Position numbers and translations under genes: made by a program. Shown here in pieces: positions 24,605-36,319 of a DNA stretch of 64,000 bases (position 1 is its first letter; every line of letters starts with the position of its first letter). The notes below the pieces were generated by a model. The model worked only from the letters and a program-made list of their open reading frames with translations, did not search any database and was not told the DNA's origin. The stretch is from Semisulcospira habei (Eukaryota > Mollusca > Gastropoda > Semisulcospiridae), in contig BTPG01000007.1 of assembly GCA_036245525.1 (NCBI GenBank), positions 123,841,571-123,905,570 of the forward strand, read 5' to 3'.

Positions 24605-27104
24605 CTAGACATGCTGAAACCAACCCAATAATAATGAACACTCTTGTAATAAATCTGTATGAAAACGAAAATGACGCGAGTGTCGGAGAATCTCAATTAA
24701 TTTCTTTTGTAACTTTTTCAGTCTGTTGCGGATGTAATCCTTAATGTTTGTCCAGCGCCTATGTCTAAGTGCAGGCTCTTCTGCAATTGCCTGCTGTATC
24801 TTGGCCTTTCCAGGAAGTTTGTTCACGACGAGGTGTGTCTTGAAACGAGTTTCAACAGCTTTCTCTTCAGCTTTCCCCCATGGTTTCCTTGTAAATCTAG
24901 CTTTCTTTCGAACAGGAGCCGACACAGAACTGTCATCATCAAAACTATCTAGTTTGTCATCAGGCTCTGGACGTCTTTTCTCGGTCATGCTCATTGATTC
25001 CTGTGTTGTTGACTTGCTATTTGCTTCATTTACAGGTGCTGTTTCCCCAGAGACCTCTCTGCGAGTTTCTGATGTGTTTTCATTGTCAAAGTCAATCTCT
25101 TCATCATCGCCCAGTTCAGCTCTAATGCAACTCTCAAAATCTGTCATCCCATTGTTAACTGACAGAAGAATCTTTGCCACTTTTGCCTTTTGAAGGACGT
25201 CTTGAGGTTGGTGGTAGATATGGCGATGTATCCGAATATCATGACCAAGGAAGTCTGCCAGCTGATCCTGGTCTAACTCTGAGATGGCCATGGACTGAGC
25301 CAAAGTTGCAACCTGCTTCCATAACTGAGTAAATGTGAACATGGCTGGGTTTGACACTTGTGCTTGTAGCGCATGTTCCTTCAGAACATCATGGCCTCTG
25401 TAAGGCCTCTGACCAGAAGGTGTGGCAAAGATGTACTGGGAACCGGCGAGAGCTGGCACTGATTGCCTCATTTGAAGGATTCTGTCCACAGTTGTCATCA
25501 TCTTCTTCGTCAGCAAAATGGGAACACTCCTATTAAACTTGCCCCTGATTTCCACTCGCTGAAAATGATTCACCATTTTCTTCTCAACCTCTGTGAGACC
25601 TTTCAAGATATCTTGATTGGTGATCGATCCAATCTTAGCATTCTGGAAGTCTGATACCTTCATTCTCTGAACTTCTCCCCCTCGTTTTCGGTTGAAAAGT
25701 GATACAGTGCAAAGAGTTGCTTTAACCACTGTCGGATAATCTTCCGAAACCATCCTTGTCTCAAGAAGCTGTTGGACCTTCCTCACATCTTCACATGATG
25801 GGATCAGCTTGAGTTTGTTCATGGTCATTTTCCCGACCGATTGGGCTGACACACAATTGTACCAGTCCCCGGTGAAGACAGAGTCAAACCGCTGCGCCTC
25901 AGAGAGCTCCTGTCGCCACCTGTCATCTGAACCATGCCCAAGCTGTTTGGATGCCAGCGACTGTTTGATCTGTGAACATTTTTTTTCAAAGCATGGCCTA
26001 TGCGCATTGCAAGATTGCCTTTTTTTAACTGATGTGTGTCCTCATCAAATTCTGCTAGCTCTTTTACAGCCAGTACAACATGATCAAAGCTAGCTGAATT
26101 GACCACAGAATTTAAACTTGCGATTTTCATTTCTGACCTCACTCTAAGAATCTTTAATAGTCTCCCTAACTCCCGCATCCTGGAGCTGATTTGTCCAGCC
26201 GTGTGTTCTTCAATGTCCCTGCGGTCAAATAATCTCTTTCCATACTCCAGAAGCAAGGGGTCAGTTCTGATGAGACGGCTTATCTCATCATCTCTCTGTC
26301 TGGCTAAAACCTTATGATAGAAGGAAAAGTCAACGTCTAAGGGTGTTGGAAGCATTAGCCTCCCACGTTGAGCAGCCTCACCTCGCTTAGCGAACTGAAA
26401 CCCTCCTTGTTTCTGACAGCAACGTTTTGAGTGTACAGAGATCAGCTTTTTTTGATAGAGCCCTTTGCAGTGGCTACAGGCGAGAAGGTCGTCTACCCTA
26501 CTAGTTTTGGTGCGATACTTAGGAATCAAACATCCTGATTTCTTTTCAAGAACTGCAACATTATGCATGTAATCACCCTCGTCTTGTATTCTGATCCATG
26601 CTTGACGTCTCTGCTTAGTCCCTTTTTTATCATCAAAATTTTAGCAACGACTGCCTCATCTGCATGGACATCGTGTAAGTGCATGCTCATTTTCAAAACA
26701 AGCTTGCCACAAAATTTGCATGCATGTTTCTTGTCCCATTTGTACTTTCCTTTCCCTCTCTGCGACACGTGCACATCCGTTTCTTTGGTAAGCGCTCTTT
26801 TCCCACCCCCAACATCATGTACCTTCTGCCTATTCACATTGTCATTGCCACCCTCTAATTCATCCCCTAACGCACACTGCACCTTGCTGGTACTTGCTTC
26901 ACTGACACCTGCCCACCCTGAACCAGCCACTTTGAAATCTAACACATTCAATACAATACTGTCTGTATCAGAGACCCCAGAGATTGATGGCGACACACCG
27001 TCTGAATCCTGTGAGCTCGAGCCAGGAACAAACTCCTCGTCATCACTGTCCTTGTATTGCGATGCGCTTGCACTCTCAGTCTCATCCCAGGCTCCATTTG
27101 CCAA
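24605..27104 (-). CDS. Zinc-finger, tyrosine-recombinase-like protein (frameshifted)
   Basis: Three minus-strand frames form one long coding exon. The N-terminal part (26526-27104) has an acidic Ser-rich segment and a C2H2-type finger (CKFCGKLVLKMSMHLHDVH). The middle part (25825-26568) has CSHCKGLYQKKLISVHSKRC and a helical region. The C-terminal part (24605-25852) has FNRKRGGEVQRM, which resembles the first catalytic Arg motif of tyrosine recombinases, and FLGHDIRIHRHIYHQP, which resembles the terminal GH..Y motif, then a Myb-like segment (KPWGKAEEKAV to RRWTNIKDY). The breaks lie at A-runs (26623-26628 and 25979-25986), and the frame continues in the neighbour each time. A splice acceptor (pyrimidine tract, CAG) ends at 27105. 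It could be a host gene or a Crypton-like domesticated recombinase. No upstream start codon was established. Confidence 0.6.
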
Positions 27105-28012
27105 CTGGAAAAGGAAAGAAAAAAAGAAAGCTGCATTAGTACAAAAGCAGCCCAATTTTGTTTTAAGGGGCCTTGCACAAGAATATAAAGAGTAATCCCG
27201 TGTATGACCGATTTACATATGTGTGACCTTGGTGACGAGAACAGGCTTTCGCAGCAGCAAAATCCATGTTTTCTGAAAATGTAAGCAGTTTTCACACATC
27301 TGTCATTTCAACTCAACTCCGCGTGACCCTTTGAGAGAGGTCACTCAAATTGGTATTTTACAAAGGTCTTGCCACAAAGTATCCTTGGGCCAAGCTTGAA
27401 GAATGTGGCTTGAAAAGTCTCCGAGAAAATGCCACTGTTAACGTTTACCATGGATGCGGACGGACGGACAGACAACCAGTGGCCCAGAACATAAACTCAC
27501 TTTTGCTCCTACGAACAATAACTGGTAATACAGTAAAATGCGACACTTCAGTTGCAAAATAAAAAAAAAAAACTATGCGTGGAAGTCTGTTCTTCGAATC
27601 GCGAGGTAGTTTTGTGTACGAGGATTCAAATACACAATGAAATCTGGCGCCATCTTGTTTACAGTGCATGCATACATGTCAAGTTACTTTTCGATCACAA
27701 TCACATATGTCAGAAAAAAAAGCAACCCAATCGCGTGACAGATTGACCTTGTAATGTGTTATTGAACGAATTCCTTTCGTTGAAGAAGAAAGCTTTTGTT
27801 AAATTCGTGGGGTTCTATTATCTGTTACTACAAGACTGACTGAGCAGCACTGAGACGCAGGTCGTAGCAGACGGTGTCTCAGTTTTCTCGGCCAAACGGG
27901 TCCATACTGTGCAATTGTATCTGATTGGGGGCATCTCAGTTAAATAACTGCGCTGAAGAAGTACACTTGGGCGTGCTTTTAACTAAGAAATATTGCATAA
28001 AAACAATCTTAC
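27105..28012 (-). other. Putative intron of the recombinase-like gene
   Basis: On the minus strand the segment begins GTAAGA after CATCAG (donor at 28013/28012) and ends in a pyrimidine-rich stretch plus CAG (acceptor at 27105/27104). Within 908 bp there is an AT-rich interior and no other gene. The pairing of these two sites is inference. Confidence 0.45.
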
Positions 28013-28130
28013 CTGATGGAACGACGGTTGGCGGGATGAGAGACAATAGAAGGGGAAACAACTCAGTTCACTCTGCGCAGCCGAACGACGCTCGCTTCCG
28101 TGGTAACACACTGGCCCAGTGCGTTTAAAA
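28013..28130 (-). other. Possible non-coding 5' exon
   Basis: The minus-strand sequence ends in a strong donor (CATCAG|GTAAGA). No ATG opens into the downstream exon. About 40 nt next to the donor match the satellite unit of 23.5-24.6 kb in inverted orientation. The 5' limit is unknown. Confidence 0.35.
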
Positions 28131-28318
28131 CACACAACATTAGGTAAACCTGCAGAAATGGGACATCCAATTTTTATATTTTTTTCTGACTTTTGAATGA
28201 AAGATAATGCAGAAACAACCCTCAGAAAAAATGGGTGCCTGACTTGGTCACCCAGAATTTTACACACACCCTTTTTCCAGAAGGATGGTAAAGAAAGTCA
28301 CCCTTATTAGTGGTTTTG

Positions 28319-28362
28319 TGCACGCACACACACACACACACACTGACACACACACACACCGT

Positions 28363-28451
<89 letters not shown>
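28319..28451. repeat. (CA)n and (GA)n microsatellites
   Basis: Short (CA)n tracts (28325-28360) are followed by about 85 bp of GA repeats (28366-28451). Confidence 0.95.
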
Positions 28452-28453
<2 letters not shown>

Positions 28454-29243
28454 GTTCTGTCACATTACTCGTCTTTATTTGTATTTGCCTCAAAACATTT
28501 CAATATCGGCTTTGAAAACTTGCCTTCCAACCTGTGCTGCCTGACTGTCCCATTCATTGGGCGCGGCAGACTATTTTTTTGAAATCTGCGTTAATTCAAC
28601 GCCAAAGACCCCCAGCCGTCCAGGGAACATGGATACAAACTAGTTCCAGCAAGAAAGACAGATTCTCATGCGCCATCGCAACTGCGGCTGCTCATGGGAC
28701 TAAAAGATTACATCTTGCAGTTAGGTGATGTTCAGCTTTTCTCGGCAATGTAAGGGCTAAATAACCATACAGCCACAGGTATGCCTCCGGGGACGGACAG
28801 GTGTAATCGCAGAAAGGTATTTTTCAGACCAGAAAGGTGACTGCTACGCGTTTTAACGCAAAGAAAAGCCCAATAACGAAAGAAACACGCTTAGAAAAGA
28901 CAATTACCTACCCAATTTTCCGGTTGAAACTGTGTTTTACGAAATAGACACACAGACAAGGAAACTTATGTACGCACTGCTTTGTTCAAGCCTAAATTTC
29001 AAGTCTTAATTTATTAAATTATGTTGTAATTGACTTTTCCAAGCGTGTTCTTTCTTTTTGGATTTTCTGTTTAAATATAAGCTGTTTATTTCTATTGTAC
29101 TTCACAAGTGTTTGTGTTCATTCAGCCTGCAACAGCCAGACCAAAATGATGACTGCCCGGCAAGCAATATTCATAGAAATAACCAACAAAGAAAGAAGCA
29201 CAGTTTGAAAGGACGAGCAAGAGAAGTTTACTAAACATCAAGG
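28452..29243. other. Gene-free stretch with decayed hairpin elements
   Basis: No gene. Two degenerate copies of the hairpin retroposon-like family are visible: about 28815-29065 (long left end CAGACCAGAAAGGTGACTGC) and about 29135-29215 (CAGACCAAAATGATGACTGCC). Confidence 0.5.
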
Positions 29244-29411
29244 TTAACATCTTCACTGCCAGTGGACGCAGAGTGTGTTTCTAGAATCTTTGTGAATCAA
29301 ACGCCATAGAAGCCCATCCCGCGAGGAACATAGAGATGTCAGCAAGAGGCATGAATCCTCATGAGCCCCCGCAACTGCGGGGGCTCATGAGGATCTATAC
29401 CGCTTGCTGTA
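29244..29411. mobile_element. TTAA hairpin MITE, CATGAG family (partial)
   Basis: The TTAACATCTTCACTGCC end and a central palindrome GCCCCCGCAACTGCGGGGGC inside CTCATGAGG arms are present. The other TTAA end is missing. This family recurs over 29-44.5 kb. Confidence 0.65.
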
Positions 29412-30035
29412 AGATAGCATTTACTTTTTAAAATATACTGGACACACAAAACAGAAAGACGATGGGCTACGTATTTTTGGGGATTAAATGGTAACTCAAT
29501 TTAAGTAGCGTATTGTCTTTTCGTTTGTTTGTTTACTTTCTGAAAAAGTTAGTAAACTGTCTTGTGTTCGCCTTTCAAAGCGTGCGTGTTCTCCCCCTAA
29601 CGTAAGAAAACTCGCCCTAAAATCAAAAAGGGGGCGGGGGGGGGGGAGGTTGGGGGGGGGGGGGAGGGTATTCCAAACACCCCAAAAAGAGACTTTGTTA
29701 TAACATTTTAAACAATTTTGGGTCGAAAGGGGGGGGGGGGGAGGTCCGGATTGTTATTATTAGTAGTACTGTTAATGCAAGGTAAGAAAACAACTGAAAG
29801 CATCCACAGCCTTCACTTCGGCAGATTAGCACTAGAGGGCTATCCAGCTACTTTAAGCAGTGAAAAAGCAATACATTGTTAGAAGTATACAATTACTTAA
29901 TATTAAGGACTGAACACTACTATGGATGACATGTGCATGACAAAAGGACAACATTGGGTCATGTAACACTATATTGTTGTGATTTCTTGTTGAAGAAACC
30001 AACTTTAACACATTATCATGCATTATTATCTATGC
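29412..30035. other. Gene-free stretch with poly-G runs
   Basis: No gene is visible. Long plus-strand G-runs lie at 29630-29668 and 29729-29745. Confidence 0.6.
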
Positions 30036-30251
30036 TTAACCAGTTTATGTGCCGAGAAAATTTGAACACATCCAACTGCAAGATGTATAGATCCTCATGA
30101 GCCCCCGCAGTTGCGGGGGCTCATGCGAATCTATGCCTCTTGCTAACACCACTGTGAATCCATGTTCCTAAGGACCGCTAGGGTTTGTTGATGTTGAACT
30201 GGCGTAGACTGCAGAAACACAGTTTTCGTCAACGGGCACTGAACGGGTTAA
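30036..30251. mobile_element. TTAA hairpin MITE, CATGAG family
   Basis: A 216-bp element from TTAACCAGTTTATGTGCC to GGGCACTGAACGGGTTAA. The central hairpin has arms around TCCTCATGAGCCCCCGC, preceded by CAACTGCAAGA and followed by CCTCTTGCTAACACC. No coding sequence. Confidence 0.75.
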
Positions 30252-30526
30252 TTGTATCTTGCACATGAAAGTTGTCCACAAACAAAGTTTACGTTTTGGC
30301 ACAGCTGACTGAGCGCGCGACCGTCGCACGGCAGTCGAAAGCCTCGAAACTCACTTACTTAACGGCACGCGCTGACACCACATGATAATGAAACTTACAT
30401 GTCAGGTTCTCTGACAGCGGCCTATAGACGCCTTAAAGGCTAATGACCGCTGCGAGGGGGACAAAACTTTCTGAGTTTCCTTGTCATGTGATGTCACCCT
30501 GCACTCTAGCCAGGTAGCTGGTCGGT

Positions 30527-30534
30527 TATAAATA
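30527..30534 (+). promoter_or_regulatory. Candidate TATA box
   Basis: TATAAATA lies 18 bp before an AAAATGGCGGCC element and 86 bp before a consensus splice donor. The arrangement fits a plus-strand promoter, though no downstream exon was identified. Confidence 0.4.
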
Positions 30535-30549
30535 GAATTGACACTGGCA

Positions 30550-30620
30550 AAATGGCGGCCGGCTAGACCGGACCAGACGACACGAGTTGAAGATTGAACA
30601 TAAGAAATGCGATATCGCAG
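30550..30620 (+). other. Candidate first exon with ATGGCGGC element and donor
   Basis: AAAATGGCGGCC (30550-30561) resembles the YY1/TISU-type initiator found just downstream of transcription starts in animal genes. Its own ATG opens only four codons before TAG. A second ATG at 30608 opens ATG CGA TAT CGC AG and then reaches the donor GTAAGC at 30621. No partner acceptor was identified in the window, so the gene is unknown. Confidence 0.35.
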
Positions 30621-31048
30621 GTAAGCCGTGTACCTATGTGCTTAGTGTAGAGACTGATCTCTTTTTAGCCTATGGAGGTCACTGTCTGTTGAGAGTTTAG
30701 TAAAGGCTGACTGAGAATGTGTCGATCCAATCAAATGTAAACATACAGTGTCCCGTCACTTTAAGGGCAGTATGTGCGGTCGATTAGCTGTAGCCGCAAG
30801 TAAATGACCTGTTATTCACGTTGCCTGACTGGGTGTAAACGCTGCGGGTCATGGAACGGGTGTAAACGACACAGCTGTGCGTGTGGCTGTGTTAGTCGGC
30901 CCCGCCTTCAGTGTGTCGCTCGGGACAGCTGTTCGTCTGACTTGAATCAGAACTATTCAGCCTAAAGCGGGAGATAATATCGACGATAGTTCAGTACTAG
31001 TGACTTATTACCTCGCCCTAAGATCAAAATAACCATTGCCTTTATAGA

Positions 31049-31262
31049 TTAACCCGTTCAGCGCCTGTTGTGTTTCTGCATTCTTTGTTAATTCAGCACC
31101 AAAATGTAGCTTTGCCAGGAACATGGATTCAAAATGGTGTTAGCAAGAGGCATAGATGCTCATAGCCCCTTCATGAATAGGGAATAGGGATACTCCTCAT
31201 GAGCCCCTGCAACTGCGGGGCCTCCTGAGGATCTATTCTTGTAATTGAGATGAACAGGTTAA
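31049..31262. mobile_element. TTAA hairpin MITE, CATGAG family
   Basis: A 214-bp copy with TTAACCCGTTCAGCGCC at one end and GAACAGGTTAA at the other. The central palindrome is partly disrupted (two CTCAT arms with an insertion between). Confidence 0.65.
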
Positions 31263-31624
31263 GGTGGGATAATGACATAGATGTTTGCAGAAGTGTTTAG
31301 CCCCTTGTTGGTTGTCGTAGCATGTAACAGTGGTTTGTGTCATTCTAATTTGGCCCTGGAAAGACAGTATGTACTTTTTGTGAAAAATCGAGATTTTCAT
31401 TTGATTACAATAAAAAATCTTTCATTCTTCTTTTAATGAACCTACTGACCTACAAAATGAGGGTAGCATTGTTTTGAGGTCAGTAATGGTAAGGATTTGC
31501 AGATAAATTCGCTTTCCAATGTCCAGCTATTCACTGAAAACGCCTAGAACTAGAAGTCGCAGTAATAATCAGACATTCTAAGCTTATTTGCCTCTGTCAT
31601 TTACACCGTGGGGTGGTCGATGCA

Positions 31625-31728
31625 TGTATGATGCAATGTAACTGATGTAACCGACCTGGTTCTAGGCCTCGACTACACAGGCTGCCTGTATGATGCAATG
31701 TAACTGGTGTAACTGACCTGGTTCTTGG
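31625..31728. repeat. Direct repeat of 42 nt
   Basis: TGTATGATGCAATGTAACTG through CCTGGTTCTAGG occurs at 31625-31666 and again at 31687-31728 with three mismatches. Confidence 0.85.
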
Positions 31729-31796
31729 TTTCAACTACTACTACGTTCAGGAAAGACGTTTTCGTGATGCGTGTCAAGTTACAATAAAAAACCTAA

Positions 31797-32011
31797 ATTG
31801 AACCTTTTCTTGGATGAGAAAAATAGACCACTAACCAACTGCAAGAGGTATAGATCCTCATGAGCCCCCGCATTTGCGGGGGCTCATGAGGATCTATGCC
31901 TCTTGCTGACTCCAATGTGTATCCCTATTCCCTTGACGGCTGAGGATCTTTGACGTTGAATGAACAAAGACTTCAGAAGCACACTCAGCGTCCACTGGCA
32001 GTGAAGGGGTA
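31797..32011. mobile_element. TTAA hairpin MITE, CATGAG family (ends decayed)
   Basis: A perfect central palindrome around GCCCCCGCATTTGCGGGGGC, with flanks CCAACTGCAAGAGG and CACTGGCAGTGAAGGGGTAA. Neither TTAA is perfect. Confidence 0.6.
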
Positions 32012-32878
32012 AAACCAACTACAAATGTCGACTTCATCGGTACTTTGATGGTTGGACAGCACACTGGTCATCTCCCAGCTTGATTCGCTATGCATCAAAT
32101 TGAGGGAGGCAGGGAGTGCGAGTTAGACAGAGAGACATTAATCAGTAAACTGATACTGTGAAAAAAAACACGCTTCACTGTCAATGACCATGACAAGAGT
32201 TTTAAAATGATTCTGAAAACTAGCACAGCGCCTGTTCATGGGGTGGATGTATAGAAGGTTACTATTATTAAAGTACCATTACGCATAAATCTGAAGACAC
32301 GTTTTTGCACCATTTGTGTTTGTTATACCTTATGCCTTGTTGACACACCTAATGAATTTTAACAGCAGTTTGGACACGCAACAACAGCACATGTGTAACC
32401 GCACTTATTTATTCTGCACAGCCATTAGCGTTTCAAACCCTATTTTTAGCTGTTTTTCATACTGATAGTGTTGTATTTCTAGAACAGAGTGGTTCATTGT
32501 CAGGTTACTTGATATAAAGACGACGTGTGCTGAATTGACTTCTCCTGTGTCCAAATGAACCATAACTAGACCTGTGTGTAGCGTTGCGTAATGATCTGTT
32601 ACAGAAGTGTATCTTTGGACATTTACGGCATTAGTGCGCCATTAAGACTAAGTCTCAAGATAGAAGATTTGAACTAATACGATAGAACATGAACGATAGA
32701 GCGACGTAAGATCGAAAGGCAAAAGGACACAACGACATACGATCCAAAAGGCAAAGCAAGATTGAAGGTCATGAGGTAGAACAAACAAGAGGTTTAAGTT
32801 GTGGTGGCCTGGAGAGGTCACTCAGAGGACAACATAATTGGCTAGTCATGTCCATTTAGAATTTGATGGGATCAGACC
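32012..32878. other. Gene-free stretch
   Basis: No gene or long repeat is recognised. A short segment at about 32690-32770 shows loose repetition of GATCGAAAGGCAAA-like words. Confidence 0.5.
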
Positions 32879-33100
32879 TTAAGCCATACACTGCTTCAAC
32901 GGATGTGAGACAAAATACACATAATTCAACAGCAAGAGACATAGATCCTCACGAGCCTCCGCTTTGCGGGGGCTCGTGAGGATCTATGTCTCTTGCTAAG
33001 ACCAGTTTGTGTCCATGTTCCTTGGACGGTTTTTGCTTTTGGTCGTGGAGAGAAGGATTTCAGAAACAGAATGCATGTCCAGTGGCAGGGAAGGGGTTAA
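32879..33100. mobile_element. TTAA hairpin MITE, CATGAG family
   Basis: TTAAGCCATACACTGC to GGGAAGGGGTTAA. The palindrome carries compensated changes: both arms read CTCACGAG and CTCGTGAG rather than CATGAG, so base-pairing is kept. Confidence 0.65.
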
Positions 33101-33199
33101 TCCATACACTCAGCTTGACTGAAAGACAATTGCTTGGAGAAGTCAATAAAAAGCCGAGAATGTGTCAGGCTCTTCTTGCCAGCTGACAAGAGCAGCATA

Positions 33200-33250
33200 C
33201 ACTGGTTGTCTCCCTCGATTCGCTACCGCTGATAGCGGAGACAACCAGTG
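33200..33250. repeat. Hairpin with 14-bp arms
   Basis: CACTGGTTGTCTCC at 33200-33213 and its exact reverse complement at 33237-33250. The loop holds a smaller CGCTA/TAGCG pairing. Confidence 0.8.
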
Positions 33251-34066
33251 TGAGAGGGGAACCTTGCCTGTTATTTGGAGGATCCGGTGGACACGGAGGC
33301 AAAGGTGTGGGGGATATATGTGACGAGCCCTAACGTGCTTGTATACGTTAAACAGCCATACACCGTGCGTGTTCATATAAACTCACAGACTAGCGCGCAA
33401 TAGACTAAAAATGGGGGGGGGGGGGGAGGGGGGGCTAGTGTTCTACAGTACGATTCTCTAGTCCGGCCAAAGAACACGGGGACTTATTTTGTAGTCTAAA
33501 AGAACAGCATCCGCTAGCAGAAAATCAACAACAAACAAGCAACAACAACCACAAAACATTACTAGAAATCGGAGCAGTAATTTAAACTGATTCATTTAGA
33601 GCTTTATATTTTCACTGTGTGAATGGTGTTTTGTCTGCTGACTATCTTTCAAGCTAATTACAAGCTACCCCTTAGCTTTAATGGTCTCAGTCACGTTTTC
33701 CACCAGATGGCACTAGAAATGAGGAAAGAATGACGAGAGTTGAGGCCACACTACAGACATGTATACATTTACACTTACCCCGGAAAACAGTAAAACGTCC
33801 TCGGTGTGTGTAATAGTTGGGACTTGTTTTGGCCAGCTAGGGACAAATTCTCATGAGTCCCTGCTACTGCAGAGGCACATTTGAATCTATGTCTCTTGCA
33901 GGTGGGAGGAGTTAAGCGACGGACCGTGGAGAGTTGATTGGCATGGTTACGTCCCCATGGCCGGTATAACTTGATTAATGTGATCTTGTCGACCAACGGA
34001 TGTTAAAATGCTTCTCATAGCATGTTACCCCTCCGCATACAAGTGTGATTTATCACGTCACTGATT
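33251..34066. other. Gene-free stretch with G-run and a decayed hairpin
   Basis: No gene. A G-run lies at 33413-33434, and a decayed member of the CATGAG hairpin family at about 33838-33905. Confidence 0.5.
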
Positions 34067-34150
34067 TTAACGTGCCACGTGCAAAAGGCATAGATTCTCA
34101 TGAGCCCCTGCATCCGCAGGGGCTCATGAGAATCCATGCCTCTTGCAGTG
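34067..34150. mobile_element. CATGAG-family hairpin (one end)
   Basis: TTAACGTGCCACGTGCAAAAGG leads into a perfect palindrome around GAGCCCCTGCATCCGCAGGGGCTC. The second TTAA end is not clear. Confidence 0.6.
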
Positions 34151-34619
34151 TTCCGTTCATCAGTAGATGTCGTCTGTCTTTATAGGTCGTATTTACACGT
34201 ACGAAGTAAGCGGAATTTTGTTATATACCAGTCTGAAACTGCAGGGACAAACCTCTTTTGATTCAGAGCACATCACGGTCACGGCGTGTGTATCACTTTA
34301 CAACCTTGAGCATGCAGAGGGCACATTCGCCGTTGACATGGCATGCTTACCTGTCGTTTTAGACACCATATCTAAAGTGCCCTCAAACAGAACGGGCGTG
34401 ATCACTACACATATACTGACTGGTAAGTTACTTCATTCATGTTTGTAATTGTGAGCCATGGGTATTTAAGCGCACCGTCGTTGATGACGGTGAGGGTATT
34501 AAAAAACGCCTTTTCACGATGTTTATCGGTTGACAGTATCTCCCCCCAGGTCTGCTCTGTTATCAAGCTAATTTGGCACTACCTTGAGCTGATCCATCAT
34601 TTGCTGTGGCGTCTCAATG

Positions 34620-35136
34620 TTTACCCCTTCACTGCCGAGGAAAAGTGAACTCGACTGAGCTCGGTGCAAGAGGCATAGATCTGTGTGCCCGGGACGGCTG
34701 GTACAATTCTGCGTCGAATTAACAAAGATTTAGTTAACCCCTTCGCTACCGAGAAGCAGTGAACTCGATCCAGCTCAGTGCACTGAAGAGGCATAATGGC
34801 GGGGGCTCATGATGATCCAAACCTCTTGCGGACACACTTTTATTTTTATCGCTCAGTGTCGGCTGACCGGTACTACTCTTTTGCGTTGAATTAACCGGCG
34901 ATTGTCAGATGAACGCAATTCTGCTACAGGAGTATAATATGTTAATCCGTTCAGTGCCGAGAAAAATTGAACACACTCAACTGCAAGAGGTGCAGTTTGC
35001 GGGGACTCATGAGGATCTATGCCTCTTGCTGACTTCACTTTGAATCCATGTTCCTGGGCCATGTAGGGCTTGTTGACGTTGAATTGACGGAGACTGTAGA
35101 AACAGAGTTTCCGGCAAAGGCCACTGAACGGGTTAA
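34620..35136. mobile_element. Three tandem CATGAG-family MITEs sharing TTAA sites
   Basis: Copies at about 34620-34737, 34734-34945 and 34942-35136. The TTAA at 34734-34737 and the TTAA at 34942-34945 each serve as the end of one copy and the start of the next. All begin with an ACTGCCGAG or GTGCCGAG-type end. The third ends CACTGAACGGGTTAA. The first two have lost most of the central palindrome. Confidence 0.65.
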
Positions 35137-36155
35137 ATACGTGCGTCTAGTGTATAGGGAGTGCTGGTCACGCTTTGATGCGTCCAGGTCTCAGTCGTGA
35201 ATAATTATGTTCCCTTTTCCGTGTCCCTTGACAGTAAATTAAAGTACATGCATGCAGGCCGGGTCGACAGCCGCGTAAAGTCTCAGCTGATGTGTGTCAG
35301 TTTACGGTATTAGGCGCGTTATACAATTTCTCGGTATGTGTACTGTGTACAGTCGGTATTTGCCTCGTGTTTTCACTGTGACTATCAACAAGACTCCTTA
35401 CACTGAACGGAATGGGTAAATGGTGGTGGAGCAACATTTGACTGAAACACGTCGTGAACGGCGCGCGTCATTAAAAAAAAAAATTATTTATTTATTTATT
35501 AAGTTTTTTTATTTTTATTATTATTATTTTTTTTTGTTGGGGGTGGGGTGGGAGGGGGGTGGGGGGTGGGGCGGGGCGGGGCCCCATGAGGTCCTATTTT
35601 TCTCTTGCAGTTGGATCGTGTGTATTGTTTTCGCAGAAGGTTAAAGGTTTCCCCCTTGAGTTGGTCTTAGTAACCTGATCTGCCGTGCATTAGCCCTTTG
35701 GTTGTTGGTAGCGGTTTTTGTCGAGGCGATCGCCTCGTCAAAAAACGCTGCCAGTAGCCTAAGGGTTCACTCATAATAAAGTAAAGTTCAGATATTACAA
35801 AACCCAAGGGAACCCACACTTCCCTTTTGCTAATAAGAGAAGTTTGAATTGTTTTAAGCGCAAATAATTTACACGGCAAATGTGTGAGCTGAGGGTCTGA
35901 ACGTCAGACAAAGCTTTGTTGTATCCGACTTTTGCTATAGCCCGACCTTGTTTTTAGCGAAGTCGACTGTTCTATCAAAGCTGTCAGACTGTGTATGGCT
36001 TCTACTGTCGATTGCCTCAGGTCACGCGTGCTTATAGAGTCGATAGGTCAGCAGAGTGGTGTAGGGGACAAGCTTTCTCAACAAACAAGTTCTTAAGCAG
36101 TGTTTGCAGAGGGCTGCCGGTGCAGTAATTTGCGATGACTCGTACCAGTCCCATA
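35137..36155. other. Gene-free stretch with G-run and a palindrome
   Basis: No gene. A plus-strand G-rich block lies at 35538-35584. A palindrome at about 35690-35772 is centred on GAGGCGATCGCCTC, with similar outer arms (AGCCCTTTGG and CCTAAGGGTT). Confidence 0.55.
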
Positions 36156-36319
36156 TTAACCCATTTAGCACCGACGCACCACACCAAGAGATGGATCGAC
36201 CATGATAATTCAAGGGTAGCGCCAGATTAGCTTGGCGCCGTCAGGCGCCAAGCAAATCTGGCGCTACCCTTGGAATTATCATGGTCGATTCATCTCTCAA
36301 ACTGGTACATATTCGTTAA
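36156..36319. mobile_element. TTAA hairpin MITE, GGCGCC family
   Basis: Starts TTAACCCATTTAGCACCGACG. The central near-perfect palindrome runs from GAGATGGATCGACCATGATA through TTGGCGCC and back. A TTAA lies at 36316-36319. It is short compared with the 216-236 bp copies. Confidence 0.65.

Noticed and set aside
34167..34448. 93-codon plus-strand frame (and 39623-39904)
   Set aside because: No recognisable domain and no splice signals; such lengths are expected by chance in a region of this size.
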